Notes: generated by a model from the sequence alone, not told the origin. Positions 10,540 through 22,175 are shown, counted from the first letter of the stretch. The stretch: DNA of 64,000 nt from Basidiobolus meristosporus CBS 931.73 (GCA_002104905.1 MCFE01000023.1:124001-188000), one strand, 5' to 3'. Translations and numbers: made by a program.

Positions 10540-10872
10540 TTAACCATAGCGTGCTGTCGGAGTTGGTAGAATGTAGCGCAATCGCAACTTCGGTATCATA
10601 AAATCGACCATTTGAATCACATTCATGATTGGTGTGAAAACGACCTGATGAATACGGTTTTTATCAACTACCGCGAATAAACCACCCACACACAAATGGT
10701 TCACAAGAAAAACCTCTTCGGATTCGACATAAACCGAATCTACCTGTATTACTCCGATAGGTCGCCCTTGGTTACCGGCAGTAAATAGCCATTTACGTTG
10801 TTTTTCCATACCAAACGAAACGAGATCCATCAGTGGGAATAGCCTACGCGGTGGGAAAACGAGAGCTATCAT
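10540..10872 (-). CDS. Doubtful ORF, hypothetical protein of 110 residues or a gene remnant
   Basis: From the first in-frame ATG (10872) the frame encodes MIALVFPPRRLFPLMD... and ends TPTARYG. The open frame continues upstream for about 35 more codons without an ATG before a TAA. An ATG in another frame (MEYEINFG, near 10998) stops after eight codons, one base out of register. Codon choice and residue composition look protein-like (alternating hydrophobic strands such as GVIQVDSVYVE and HQVVFTPIMNVIQMVDFMI). I see no intron that would repair the start. It may be a gene with a lost or misread 5' end, or chance. No family is recognised. Confidence 0.35.
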   Translation of the reverse strand: MIALVFPPRRLFPLMDLVSFGMEKQRKWLFTAGNQGRPIGVIQVDSVYVESEEVFLVNHLCVGGLFAVVDKNRIHQVVFTPIMNVIQMVDFMIPKLRLRYILPTPTARYG

Positions 10873-11401
10873 ATTGTCGAATTCTAGTTCACGTTTCAAT
10901 CTAGATTTGGAACAGAAGCTCACGTATTTTGCCACTTTACGTAGCGCATATTCCAGAATCAAGACGAAGTCAGCCGAAGTTTATTTCGTATTCCATTTTT
11001 GGATTTACTATCGATAAAGCTAGTGAAACTACAATACACAAACGGGTATAGCATTCGAAATTCGTAGGTGTTGAGGTCTTTCGAGATTCTACATCAAATG
11101 TGGATATCCACAGTCCCCACGAATTCCTAAGCCATTTTGTGACTCAGGTCGTACCTCTTAACTCTACATGAGCGATAGATATTATTTATATATGCCATAT
11201 CAACATGTGTCTGTATCACTTTTCGATTGTTCAGTATTCTTTTGGCTCTTTAGAGTGAAAGATTTAGCCGAAGATTATTCAAAAGATGACTTCCTTGTGC
11301 TCTAAGGTGCACCCAATTCACTTTTCGCTGTTGTCTGAGCCCCTTTTAATAGCGAACGTCCTATCTACTAGTTAGCAAGGCCGTTGTTTCGTGCTACAGC
11401 G
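10873..11401. other. Intergenic, divergent promoter region
   Basis: Upstream region of the MMAA gene on the plus strand and of the doubtful ORF on the minus strand. No recognisable element other than AT-rich stretches. Confidence 0.4.
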
Positions 11402-13079
11402 ATGCGCCTACAGACGAGATCTTTTACCCACGCGACAAGTTGGCAAGCAGCGGGAAATACAACCGGAGCAGAGGAAAAAATCCAGCCCTATGACATGGTA
11501 AACACCTGCTAATTCTTGTTACTTCCCATTTGCTTTGCTCAAAAACGCTTCCAGGAACCTCAAACCAAAGCACTGTTCGATAATCTTATTACGGGGGATC
11601 GTCGTTCTCTAGCCAAAGCAATCACCTTAGGTTGTCTCGATTTTTAGAATGGCTCAAAAGCATCTGAAGCTAAATAAGTAGACAATGTTTAGTTGAATCC
11701 TCCAAAGAAGCCCACAAAAAGCAGGCACATCAACTACTAGCGAACGTAATGCTCCACAATAGCCAAATGAAAGACTCTAAAAGAACCTTTCGGATTGGCT
11801 TGAGTGGGCCGCCTGGAACTGGTAAATCGACTTTTATTGAAGCGTTCGGGATGTATTTACTTGATAAAGGAATGAAAGTCTCCGTTCTGGTAAGCTTTAC
11901 TTTGGATACCACATTTTGCGTTTGCCTTACCAGTTTACCCACAGGCGGTTGATCCTTCATCCACACGCACCGGTGGCTCAATATTAGGGGATAAAACAAG
12001 AATGGAGCAACTTTCTATCCAGAATAATGCTTACATCCGACCCACCCCCTCTAGAGGCTCATTAGGTAACCGTAAATCCCAGAGTCGGTATGGTTTAGAG
12101 AAGTATTGAAATCATGTCTGCAGGCGGAGTTGCTAGAAACACCAATGACGCTATTGTATTGTGCGAAGGTACAAGCTATACGTATTCTAATATATGAAGC
12201 ATATACTAAATGTTGATGAACACTCACAGCGAATGGATACGACATATGCTTAGTTGAAACGGTCGGGGTTGGCCAATCCGAGACCATGGTGGCCAATATG
12301 GTGGACATGTAAGCTTCTTTCGAGTTATTTGGCTGCGAATCCTCAAGTTAATCCAACTTTACAGGTTCGTGTTGTTGGTTCCTCCTGGAGGTAGGCACTT
12401 GTGGCAGTATCATAGCCGCACAGGTACTAAATCGTGATGACAAATAGGCGGGGATGAGCTTCAGGGAATGAAGCGAGGTATTATTGAGCTATCAGATCTC
12501 ATCATTGTTAACAAAGCAGATGGGGAGTTGAAGAATGCGGCCAAGTATGCTCAACTAGAATATAAGCGTGGCTTGGCATTTATTCAACCTTCGAGCCCCA
12601 ACTGGATGCCTAAGGTATGTATTGAGCACATTTCTGTGTGATCAATCAACTAACTTGGATCCATATTGATTAGACCACTCTTGTCTCTTCCCGAGAGAAG
12701 ACTGGCTTGGACAAAGCTTGGAAGTACATGACTGATTTCAAGAAGGCCATGGAGGTATGCATTATCTACGCGCGTTCGGGTATCTCACTCATTGACTCAA
12801 CTTTGGGCAGGATTCTGGTGAATTTGATCAAAAACGGGCTCAGCAACGTAAGAAATGGATGTGGAAAGAGGTCACCGAGTCCTTACTCCACCAGTAAGTA
12901 CATCGTTGTTTGGACTATATTGTGTAGGAAACTAACGCATCTTGGCCAGTCTTCATACAAACACCGAGGTGCAAGATTTGATAAAGGGAATAGAGGGTCA
13001 AGTGATCTCAGGACAATTGGCTTCAGGACAGGCAGCTGACAAAGTGCTAGAATGCTTTATGAAGAATGCGAAATTTTGA
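11402..13079 (+). CDS. MMAA: Mitochondrial MMAA/MeaB-type G3E GTPase (cobalamin chaperone of methylmalonyl-CoA mutase)
   Basis: GTPase that loads and protects adenosylcobalamin on methylmalonyl-CoA mutase in mitochondria. Eleven exons join into one frame of about 350 residues. The N-terminus ([15 protein letters not shown]) is basic and Ser/Thr-rich, like a mitochondrial presequence. Visible motifs: P-loop [17 protein letters not shown] followed by [11 protein letters not shown], the switch region [26 protein letters not shown] and guanine-specificity NKAD. The C-terminal arm ([14 protein letters not shown]) is the MMAA dimerisation segment. All ten introns have GT-AG ends and keep the frame. 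Ordinary yeasts and moulds have no B12-dependent enzymes, so a complete copy points to an early-diverging fungus with a B12-dependent propionate route. The mutase itself is not in this window. Confidence 0.94.
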
Positions 13080-13380
13080 GTTTCCTTCAGCATTCCTCTA
13101 GTAAATAATATGTTGAGGCCATCCTCATCACCAATCTCTAATTGATTGGCTTTTTCTTGCATACTCTGACCTCACAATTAAACTGTCTATAGGTTTGTTT
13201 TCATTAAATGCACAAAATAAATCCCTCAATACGGCATTTTCCACACTCAACAAGTGTCAATCATTGGTTGAAGAATCAGAGATGCGCAGTGTTGATAAAT
13301 GCCCTGTTGTTGCGCAGTACTAGTACTAATACTAAAGCAACCGCCATTTGTGCCTGACTTCTTCTTTTGTTCTTTGAAGT
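13080..13380. other. Intergenic, 301 bp
   Basis: 3' end of MMAA and promoter of the LRR gene. It contains a short tagtactagtactaatacta run near 13316. Nothing else is seen. Confidence 0.4.
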
Positions 13381-15443
13381 ATGACTTCTAGACCAGGAAC
13401 CAATCGCACCTTAGCTAGCAGATCCTCTACCTCCCGCTTTGCCAACTCTGGGAACAAACCTTGGCAAAGGAGCGGCACCATAGGTGGTCAGGTAGCTCCC
13501 GAAGATGCCTCAAAGGTCTTTGAAAAAGTTACACAACAGGCTCGGGCTTCTGGTATGAACCCTTATGTTGTATTCTGTGTATGTTTGGATTATTGTTGAC
13601 TTTTGTTCAGGAATATTGAACCTGGCCGGGCGCTTCTTGGACCATATTCCTGACGAAGTATGGAATATGTACAATGTCGATCCCAAAAAAGTGGACTTGG
13701 ACTTCAATAATAGCGATAGGTGGTGGGAATCCGTTGAGTTAACCAAGTTTTTTGCAAACGATAATCTACTGAAAGAGCTTGACGCCAGAATTGGTCACTT
13801 CGAGGCGTTGACTGTGCTTGATGTAAGTATATGAGTATGCCGTTTGCTGTAGAGTGCCTCATCTAATATGTGCATATAAAAATCCCCATCAGCTACACAA
13901 CAACCAACTCAAGGAATTGCCAAACGAAATGAGCCAATTGAATCGTCTTTGTTTGCTCAACTTGGCTGGAAACGAACTTGAAGCCTTGCCCGAGTTTATA
14001 TTCGACCTCCCACTCGTTGAACTGCATCTACAGCGAAACAAGCTATCTAGCTCATTAGATGGCCTTGAAAGGCTCTCTAAACTGTCTATCCTAGACCTCT
14101 CGGATAATAGTATTGACAGCATTCCCGAGAATATTGGTCAACTCAAGTCATTGCGTAAACTTAACTTGACAAAAAACAAGTTGACCTCGTTGCCTACTAG
14201 TCTTAGCGATATAACATCTCTTTCGGAGCTTGAGGTGAAAGAAAATAGCCTCACTCAGATCTTCAACAAACCAGCAACCCTCTCAAAGTTGCTACGCTTG
14301 GACCTCTCTCGTAATAAGTTGACAGGCTTCATTGATGAACTGAACTTCCCTATACTGAAGGAACTTCTTTGTGCCGGAAATAATATCAAGTCACTCGGAA
14401 ATCTTCTTGTTGGTACTCCTGCATTACATATCTTGGATCTTCAGAACAACAGTCTAGATAGCTTCCCACCCAATCTCTTTGAGCTCAAGGAAATCAAAGT
14501 GCTTGATTTTCGTAACAACTACCTATCACAGCTGCCTTTAGAGCTATGTCACCTTACAACTCTTCAAACTGTATATTATGATGGAAACCCTCTGAAGAAC
14601 TTCCCTAGAGCGAAAAGCACCGCGGATCTTTTGCATACTCTGGAGATTCGACTTCTTGCTCAAGAACGGGCGCAGAACAAAACAGAAAAGAAGGATACGG
14701 TAGAAACTGCGCCCAGCAACGAATCACGACCAAAGGCCCTCAATGAAAAGCAAGTGATTGATAGAAATATTGAAACGCAAACCGCACCAAAGGCCAGTCC
14801 GACCCATAACACCCTTGTGTCTCGCCTTACTACACAACAGATTTCGGCACGTACGCTTGATCTCACGAAGAACTCCCTCACCAACCTTGAAGAATCGTCT
14901 ATAGCTGATCTGACATTTTCGCCCATTCACATCAAGTTGGACTTCAATGCTCTAACTACGGTTCCAACTGTTATCTTCAATTATTTCGAGACACTCACTA
15001 CTTTAACATTAACCCATAACAAAATTACGGAATTTCCTATTCCGTCACACACGCTACCTGCTCTTCGATCCTTGGATCTCTCACACAACCTCATCACATC
15101 AATTCCGTTAGAAACCGAGGCATTCCCTGCTCTGGCTGAGCTTTATCTGAACTTTAACCGAATCGCCGGTACGTTCCCGGCTAAACTCCCATTTCCCAAC
15201 CTCTCAATCCTTGAGGTGTCATCCAATAAGCTAGATGCATTTCAACCTGATGCTTTCCATGGGTTGGTCCAATTGGATCTATCGAACAACAATATAGCCA
15301 GAGTTCCGCCAGAACTTGGATTAATTGATACCATCACTAGATTACAATTGGAAGGGAATGTATTCCGCGTTCCTAGATATGAACTACTTCAAAAGGGTAC
15401 ACAGGAAATCATGTCATACCTCAAGTCGCGAGTAGCCAAATGA
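13381..15443 (+). CDS. Leucine-rich repeat protein, LRRC40-like
   Basis: Three exons (13381-13552, 13611-13822, 13893-15443) give about 644 residues. After a Ser/Arg/Thr-rich N-terminus of about 50 residues comes the LRRC40-type lead-in ILNLAGRFLDHIPDEVW. Roughly twenty leucine-rich repeats follow with the LxxLxLxxNxL pattern (for example LSILDLSDNSI, LRKLNLTKNKL, LQLEGNVFRVP). A charged low-complexity insert (about residues 375-440) splits the repeat array, as in LRRC40. The end MSYLKSRVAK matches the family's conserved tail. The curved LRR solenoid is a protein-binding platform; the cellular role of LRRC40 is poorly known. No signal peptide or membrane segment is present, so it is probably cytosolic. 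Confidence 0.85.
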
Positions 15444-15786
15444 TGCAATATTCTAGCCTAACAAATACCATTAACCTCTAATCAAGTTGCCTTCACCATG
15501 AACCAACTCTGCTATTGCAAATTAACCACTATTCAACATAATCTATTCTGAAGAGAATAAAATCCAACAGAGATTCGATTAACCTGTTTGCTCTGGTAGC
15601 TCTGCACACAACTTTTATAGAATGGAGTATACCGGAACCATCCAAACACTTCATGGAAGGCAACAAATCATTCCCGAATTCCTGAACATGCCTTAACCAT
15701 TGAGAAAAAGAAAAAAATCCTTGGAGATTTATCATATACCACCTCTCCGGTTTCGACCAAACCTTTGCAGCAACAATCTACTCCCC
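15444..15786. other. Intergenic, 343 bp
   Basis: Between two genes on the same strand. No recognisable element beyond A-rich runs near 15705. Confidence 0.4.
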
Positions 15787-16506
15787 ATGCCCAAAGTACG
15801 CAGAAACAGAACCCGTCTTCACACTCAAGCAGCAGCAACACCACATATCTCCGAGCGTGCATTTGCTGCTCAAGATAACCAGGTGCAAAAGCTAGCCGAT
15901 GCGTCAGAGGTCAGTTTAGAGACAAATCCTGACCCAACCTCACCGCCAACCATTCGAGCTAACTTTTGTGTATTCGTGTTTGGGGGATTTTAGAGCGATG
16001 GTCCCGGGGCTTTGAATAGTTCCAAAAAAGACAAAAGAAAGCAACGCCACGACAACTGGCTTTCAAGTAAGAGGAATGCTATGTCGAGGGAGACGACGGA
16101 TGGTGATTGATTTAATGCTTGGCTTCTAGAGCTTCACACAGCACACCAGGAGATGAGAAAGAGCAAAAAGAAGGACACCAGCTTGAACATGACCATGTTC
16201 AATGAAGCGCTACCCAAGGTCGAGGCGAACAAGAAAGGACAAGAACAGAAGCCAACCTCTCAAGAGAAGCTGGGCAAAAAACGGGTTGCTACCAAGAAAG
16301 GAAGAAAAAACACAGCGTGAGTTCGAGCATCCATCGATTCCTGTGGTTGGGGACCGTACTAAAGCTTGATTTCTAGTCTGCAAGAAATTGTTCGATTCCA
16401 AAACATCCTAAAGCATCCCGATTTTCAACAAAACCCGCTTCAAACCATCCAACAGCATGTGGCTAATACGGTTGAAACTCGTACCACCAATGAAGAGCAG
16501 TCTTGA
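15787..16506 (+). CDS. SLX9: Slx9-like ribosome biogenesis protein
   Basis: Small basic nucleolar-type protein. Four exons join to about 145 residues: start MPKVRRNRTRLH, then QRHDNWLSKLH, SKKKDTSLNMTMFNEALP, a Lys-rich stretch (KLGKKRVATKKGRKN) and a C-terminal helix LQEIVRFQNILKHPDFQQNPLQTI. This layout, with an Arg/Lys N-terminus, a central SLP-like segment and a C-terminal RF..IL.HP.F motif, fits Slx9/FAM207A, which acts in 40S subunit maturation and export. All three introns are GT-AG and preserve the frame. The match is by remembered pattern, not by alignment. Confidence 0.75.
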
Positions 16507-16951
16507 TCCGATTCGACTAATCCCAGCGCACTCGTGCATGTGTCTCCACTATCCGTTCTCCATTATCCATTATCCATTATCCATCATCCCTTTCCCAATC
16601 CTCGCCCCATAGATTAGCTGAGTGTGCTGGAAATAAATCATCAGTAATGTACAAAACACCCAAATTAATTTGATTTAATCCTCAACAGAGTAGCATTTAC
16701 TGTATGATCGATTTGATTGAATATACAGGTGCTGATCTTGCCTACCAATCATGGGGATTCCCTGTTGAAAGGTTCCCCTGTGTAATTGAAGAGTGGTTGG
16801 ATTTAAAGCTCACATGACGAATCGTTTAAAACGCTTCAAGGCGTCCTCGATGAGATCAATTTAATCGACTGATTACCACTTCGTACATTAACCGAAACAC
16901 ATCACTCTAGCATTCTTCCTCAATCATAGGTTGTTCGCGTTTTGGCCAAGA
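16507..16951. other. Intergenic before the hAT gene
   Basis: Contains the 7-bp microsatellite. It was searched for a hAT terminal inverted repeat and 8-bp target duplication matching the region after 19025; none was convincing. Confidence 0.4.
16554..16595. repeat. Short 7-bp tandem repeat (tccatta)n
   Basis: The word tccatta/tatccat recurs about five times downstream of the SLX9 stop, ending in variant catcatcc. Simple microsatellite. Confidence 0.7.
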
Positions 16952-19025
16952 ATGGAAGCTCCTAACACACCAGACTCGAAAGGAACAGTGGACCGTACAC
17001 TTATCGCGCCCAAGAGCAAACGGAGAAGTGATGTGTGGGACCATTTCTATTTGGCAAGAGAGGGGAGATACCAGTGTCGTTACTGCACGAACACCTTCTC
17101 CAAATTAACTGCTACCACGCCGCTGAGATATCATTTGAGGTCACAGCACGCGTCCGTGCTTGGGGATAGGTTCAAGGCAAGCGCCAACCACCCAGGCTCT
17201 CTTTCCCCGAGCCTGTTGAGCCAATACCCTCCAATAAATAGTCTGAATCCCGCACTGTTGCCAGGACGTAACTCCGCCTCTTTACCGCAGCAGCTTCAGC
17301 ATCCCCAACTAAATACCACCTCCGCACAGCTTGGCCAGAGCACCAATTTTCTGCCGAACTCGCCCCAAAGCGTGGAGACCCTAAAAAACGAGCTTCTCCA
17401 AACGAATCCGCCTCTCAAGGAGTACGGGGCTCTGCCGAAAGATTGGCAGGATTCCTTGCTAGACTGGTTGATCAGCGACCTTCAACCCTTCGAGGTTGTG
17501 GAGCGTCCGTCGTTTGTCAACTTCATTGGCAAGATTTGCCAAAGCTGCGTTCTTCCGGACCCGGAGAAACTTGAGCAACTGGCCTTCCATCGATTCCAGA
17601 AGGAGAAGGGGCAGTTCAAGACGAAAATTACACGAGGAGGCATCCAAGGTTGCATTATCGGTAGATTTGTGGACCTCCAGTGACCTAAGAACGTACCTGG
17701 CTCTCTCCATCCAGTATATCGACAACGAATGGGACGTGAAGTCCTACTTCTTGGACGTCAAGGATTACGATGCGAGTAGTGATGGGAACCAGATCGCCGC
17801 CATAGTCTACAACGTACTCATTGACTACAACCTTGCAGGAAAGGTGATTGCGATCACTTCAGATAACGCACCCAACCTGATGGCCGGTAAGTGAGATCGA
17901 TGCAGCCAGTATTTCTGCTCCATGCCACGAGCTAAACGAACCCGTTTTACAGGAATGCCCGTTCTAACCTCGATACTCCAAGAGAAGATGGTGGAGCTCA
18001 AGTTCTACCCATGCTCCACCAAGATCCTGAACCTTGTGGTGCAAGAGGGCTTGAAGAACGAAAATGCGGTCGTCAGCAAAGTTCGGACGGTCATTACATA
18101 CATCAAGAACTCTCCCGAGATCTACTCGCAGTTGATGGAGTTGCAAAGGAATGCCTCCAGGCCTCAACAGCCGCTGGAGCTCGACAACCCGGTCCAATGG
18201 AACTCCACATTCACCATGTTGAAAGGCTTCCTGAGTCACCAGGATGTGATCCAAACCATCCTCAAGCAAAACGCCGACCTGAAAGACCACATGAATGTCA
18301 GTGACTGGGAGCGGATCAAGCAGTACACAGCTCTTCTCCAGCCATTCAACCAGGCAGCTGAGATCCTGACCACCCCGTGCCAATGCACCCTGGGCAAGGT
18401 ATACACGATCTTCCATGGGCTGGCGTCAATTCTACGGGACGTTCCATCCAAGCTTCCCTTGGTTTCGGTGGACACCATCAACTCGATGCTTCAGACTCTC
18501 CTTGAGTATTGGAGTTGGAACGACTTCAGCTCTCTGCAGTTCATCCCGGTCGTACTGGACCCCCGAGTCAAGTTGGAGTACTTCTCGGACGATGTCAACA
18601 TCGAACACGTGAAGGAATGCCTGGTGTCGATCATCGAGATCTACAGCCTGTCGGGGATTGGACCGGCGCACCCATCCTCGAAGCACGAACCAGAGACCAA
18701 TTCTCTGAATCTCAACAATTACATTGCTCGGCCGTTGAAACGTGGCCGGATCTATTCGGACTCGAACGAGCTAGGGATGTACTTTGCCAGCCCGGTGGTT
18801 CCACCCGATTCCAACGCACTGGAGTGGTGGAAGACCAACCAAGCCTCCTACCCGATACTCTCCAAAATCGCCCGGGATTTCCTGAGCATCTCCGCCATGG
18901 TGCCGCAGCCCGACCAGATTTTCAGCCCCTCCGGCGAGAATTACTCGAGAATCCTGGCGAGGCTGGACCAATCAGAGGTTGCCCGGTCCGCACTGTGTTT
19001 GAGCTCGTGGACACGCTCCATATAA
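16952..19025 (+). pseudogene. hAT-superfamily transposase, frameshifted
   Basis: Cut-and-paste transposase or its relic. The first segment (ATG 16952) has a BED-type zinc finger (VWDHFY, CRYC, then HLRSQH) and a Pro/Gln/Ser-rich linker. The hAT core follows: FEVVERPSFVNFI, then VALSVDLWTSSDLRTYL, ITSDNAPNL, and WNSTFTML. The C-terminal dimerisation region has EWWKTNQASYPILSKIARDFL. The first and second core segments are in different frames, and the change must lie between about 17600 and 17650. No GT-AG intron fits there without removing conserved residues, so a one- or two-base indel is likely. A normal intron (17887-17952) is still present. The GC-rich codon use differs from neighbouring genes. 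The hAT signature near the end is altered (QIFSPSGENYSRILAR). No terminal repeats were found. It may be a dying element, a domesticated gene or a read error. Confidence 0.85.
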
Positions 19026-19201
19026 TGGATTGTTTATAGACTTCATGACTTCATGGATCCACATTATTGTACAGGGGATGGATTTTCATTTTATCAATTT
19101 AGATTCTAACCAAATAAACGCTGTTAATTTACAAGGTTGCTGCCGCTATTACCACCACCACCACTAATACTACTGACGCACTATAGATGCTACGTGGACG
19201 G

Positions 19202-20752
19202 TCAATACTGGTCCTCTATCACTTTTCTAAGAAGGTTCACCATTGCCTGGTACGTTCCGATACAGCAGCAGAGCACGCCCACGAGAACGATGACCCCAGA
19301 CCAGGCGAGTTTCGCGGAGCTTGCATTCCTCAAACCGAAGAGTTTCAGATTGAAGAGCACAGGTAAGACAAAGATCAGCATGGAGTTGGAGATCGCCCCC
19401 AGGAGCGTCATCACATCCGAGAAGAAATGCAGTTTGATGGCGATCACTGCGGCGGAGGCGAGAAGCGCAGTACGGAACAAGGCGCGGTAGAGTAGCTCTC
19501 TTGCTGGCGACAGATACGCGATGTCGATCTTGAGCCTGGTTTCCGCCTCGAGTGACAGCGAGGCGAGAAGGATCGGGTTGGTCAGGAGTACGTGTGCGGT
19601 GATCACTGCCACCGCAAGAGTCAAATACGCTCCGGGCGGCAGGTTAAGTAATATGGGGGATTGGGTCCGTTGTCCATATACGTAGTAGCCAACAATGGCG
19701 GTAGCAATATACATCCCGGCGACGGTGATTATGGAGTAGCCATAGACCTTTGGCCAGGCTTTGCGATCCTTCATGCTATGCTCGACATGTGGGAAAACGC
19801 AGTTCCCGCCAAACGAAAAGCCAATCGCGGCGAGTACGGAGGGGAATGCTCCGATGTTGGCGAAGGTATGGGTGGTCGATAGATTGTTGGGCAGATCAAT
19901 AATCCCAAGGACAATGATCACCACCACCATGATCACAGTAGAGAAGGCACCGAAGAAGCTGAGAACTGCCACCTCCTTCAATGTCTTCATAAACACAAAG
20001 AATGGCCAGGTAAGCATGGCGCACACAACGACCCTAGTTTGAGAACACGTTGGGTGAATGCGGCAAGAATGGGGCATAAGGGTGGGCTCTTACCAAGTGG
20101 CTTCGTTCCAGCTCGGAAGGAAAGAGTTGCAAAGCACCTTGAGATTTTCCGCCGCCAATATCAGAAAAAGAGCCGAGGACCCGAACAGGATTGTCCACGT
20201 AAAGAAGATCACTACGTTCTTCCCGATGGTGCCAAATGCGGCTTCGCCAATCTCGGATAAGTCGCTCAAGCGAACGCTACACAATAGGAGATGTTGGGAC
20301 TGTGTTCGCACGGGATTATCATAGAGTGCGGCGCATACCTATCCACATAGAGGCACTTGATCAAGATATTTCCGGTATAGTAGACAATCACGGCACAGAG
20401 CAAAATGCTGAATACGCCGATCCAGCCTCCTTCCTGAAGACAAAGTGGAAGCTGAAGGATACCTGTTCCGGCCATGATACAACTGCAGGGAGTAAGTAAG
20501 GTGCCGAGAAGTGCTGTATATTCCATGTATGGAGTAGCTTACACCAAGTTGAAATATGCCCCGACATTCGAGCCGTGGCTCCCTTCATCAAACAGCTCGT
20601 GCTCGGAAATGGTCGATTTCCTTGTTGCTTCCAAGGAAAAGCCAGTTAGCTTACGTGATAGCATCGAGTTGGTACTTCGAATACTTACTGCTGATTGGAA
20701 CCACGCTATGGTAGGATATCGGCGGGGTTGCGTTTATCGGGGTTTGGTCCAT
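19202..20752 (-). CDS. Amino acid/auxin permease family transporter (AAAP, SLC38/AVT type)
   Basis: Multi-pass membrane transporter for amino acids, probably vacuolar or plasma membrane. Five exons start at ATG 20752 (MDQTPINATPP). A short acidic tail (SEHELFDEGSHGSN) leads into the family hallmark NLVCIMAGTGILQLP in the first helix. Further helices follow (FSILLCAVIVYYTGNIL, VVIFFTWTILFGSSALFLI, VLSFFGAFSTVIMVVVIIV, AIGFSFGGNCVFPHVEHSM, ITVAGMYIATAIVGYYVYG). The C-terminal helices end near VLCCCIGTYQAMVNLL. FSFGGNCVFPHVEHSM fits the conserved FsygG...P.i...M motif of AAAP. Four GT-AG introns keep the frame. Substrate cannot be read from sequence. Its 3' end is 176 bp from the hAT element. 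Confidence 0.88.
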
Positions 20753-21466
20753 GTTGAAGTAGAAACGGCGCTACCGAGAAGTATTGAAAGGGACTCGAGG
20801 GTCGGGCGGTGAAGCAAATTATAGTTGAAAGAAAATAGACAACGCTAGGCCTGAGAAACACTAGTCATTTAAGTAATGGTGTACAACCGAGTGGCTGTCA
20901 ATCAATTGGGCGAAGAATTACATGGCATGAGAAATGGGCGAAGTAAAGTAACATATCCCAAGTGTGGGTGCACATGACCCAATCAAAGAGAAAACACTAG
21001 CAAACATTGGCTCGATATAATTGAATCAAGAGCTTATATAACCAATTCAGAAACAGTACTCATATTGACTGCCCTTTCCCGAGTCGAGGTGATTGGCCAA
21101 CCATCGAAGTCCATCCAGCTGCGTGTAAGTGATCTCTGGCCATGTGTACAGAATAACACTCATCGAGCTCTGGCCAACCTGAATGTACATCAGGTTGCCA
21201 ACGCTCCTTTGATACACAACACACACATATTCTTTGGACGGGTCTCGAAAAAGCTGAACACATGTCACATTACTGTGCATCTGGAATGACGAGGTAGAAT
21301 GTTACGTTCCATCAAACAATCTACGTAAATCTGTCCAAATCCGACTTAATATGAATCACTGGACTGAAACCATTCATTTATAGAAGCCCGTGAAACCATT
21401 AAAAGGTGGAAATCTACTGGGAAATCTCCACTTACAACTAGCATTGATTATTATTCAACCTCAACG
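20753..21466. other. Intergenic, 714 bp, divergent
   Basis: Upstream of both the transporter (minus) and the universal stress protein (plus). Several short open frames on both strands lack similarity or usable splice joins, and I reject them as genes. Confidence 0.4.
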
Positions 21467-22175
21467 ATGGAATCCATGTAAGTGGTCTGCAAAGTTGCCC
21501 TTGGCTACCCAGGTGCAGAGAGCTCTAACCATTCCGAAGCCCTTACACGTTAGTGGTCGCTCTGGATTCAGGTGAACTTTCAAGAAAGACAGCAAACTAT
21601 GCCATCGATTTGGTCACCCGCTTGGCGTGCCCATACAAGCTCTATTTCATACACGCAATTGGTCTGAACCCAGCTCAAAGTCTACCTTTTTTGTAAGCAA
21701 CAACCTTTACGCTTGCGCATAATACGACCGGGAGAGTGACTTCTTTCTTAGGGATGATCTGGACAAGGCCAACAACTACGATATCGAGGAAAAGGGCGAA
21801 AGAGTGGTTGCAGAAAATCTCAAATGGCTCGAGCAATACAAGAATAAGGTAGATATACTCGGTTCGCCTGACGGAAGGTAGGTCAACTGCTAACCTGGAA
21901 ATCGAACAGGTCCAATATGAGTGGGTTACTCTAAAGGAGGCTGGAGAGTGCGGGGTGATAATCGAGAAATACATCAATTCCTTACCTCATGTGGACATCG
22001 TGATCACCGGGACTCGTAATTATGAAGGGGTGAAAAAGTACTGATTGCACTGAACACTCTCATTGTGATTGGATCTTGACTAACCAGCACTCCCCTTAGG
22101 TTCATCATGGGCTCGCTCAGTGAATACTTGGTTCACCATATCAAATACCCAGTGGTTGTCATCAAAAGCACTTAA
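21467..22175 (+). CDS. Universal stress protein (UspA-domain) family
   Basis: Single UspA domain, a nucleotide-binding alpha/beta fold. Four introns; exon 1 is only eleven bases (ATG GAA TCC AT). Joining it to an acceptor at gaag just before 21540 gives MESIPYTLVVALDSGELSRKTANYAIDLV, the strand and helix that open the domain. Later exons give YKLYFIHAIG, DLDKANNYDIEEKGERVVAENL, VQYEWVTLKEAG, VDIVITGTRNYEGVKKFIMGSLSEYLVHHI and the last strand PVVVIKST. TGTRNYEGVKKFIMGS corresponds to the G-x2-G-x9-G(S/T) nucleotide-binding signature. Total about 175 residues. The frame upstream of the chosen ATG is open for about 28 codons, so an extra 5' exon cannot be excluded. Confidence 0.85.

Noticed and set aside
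16700-19150. Terminal inverted repeats of the hAT element (shared word cccctgt on both sides)
   Set aside because: Seven bases only, no target-site duplication, and not at matched positions relative to the gene.
21290-21466. Extra 5' exon for the universal stress protein
   Set aside because: Open sequence exists, but no donor in the right phase was found; the ATG at 21467 is sufficient.
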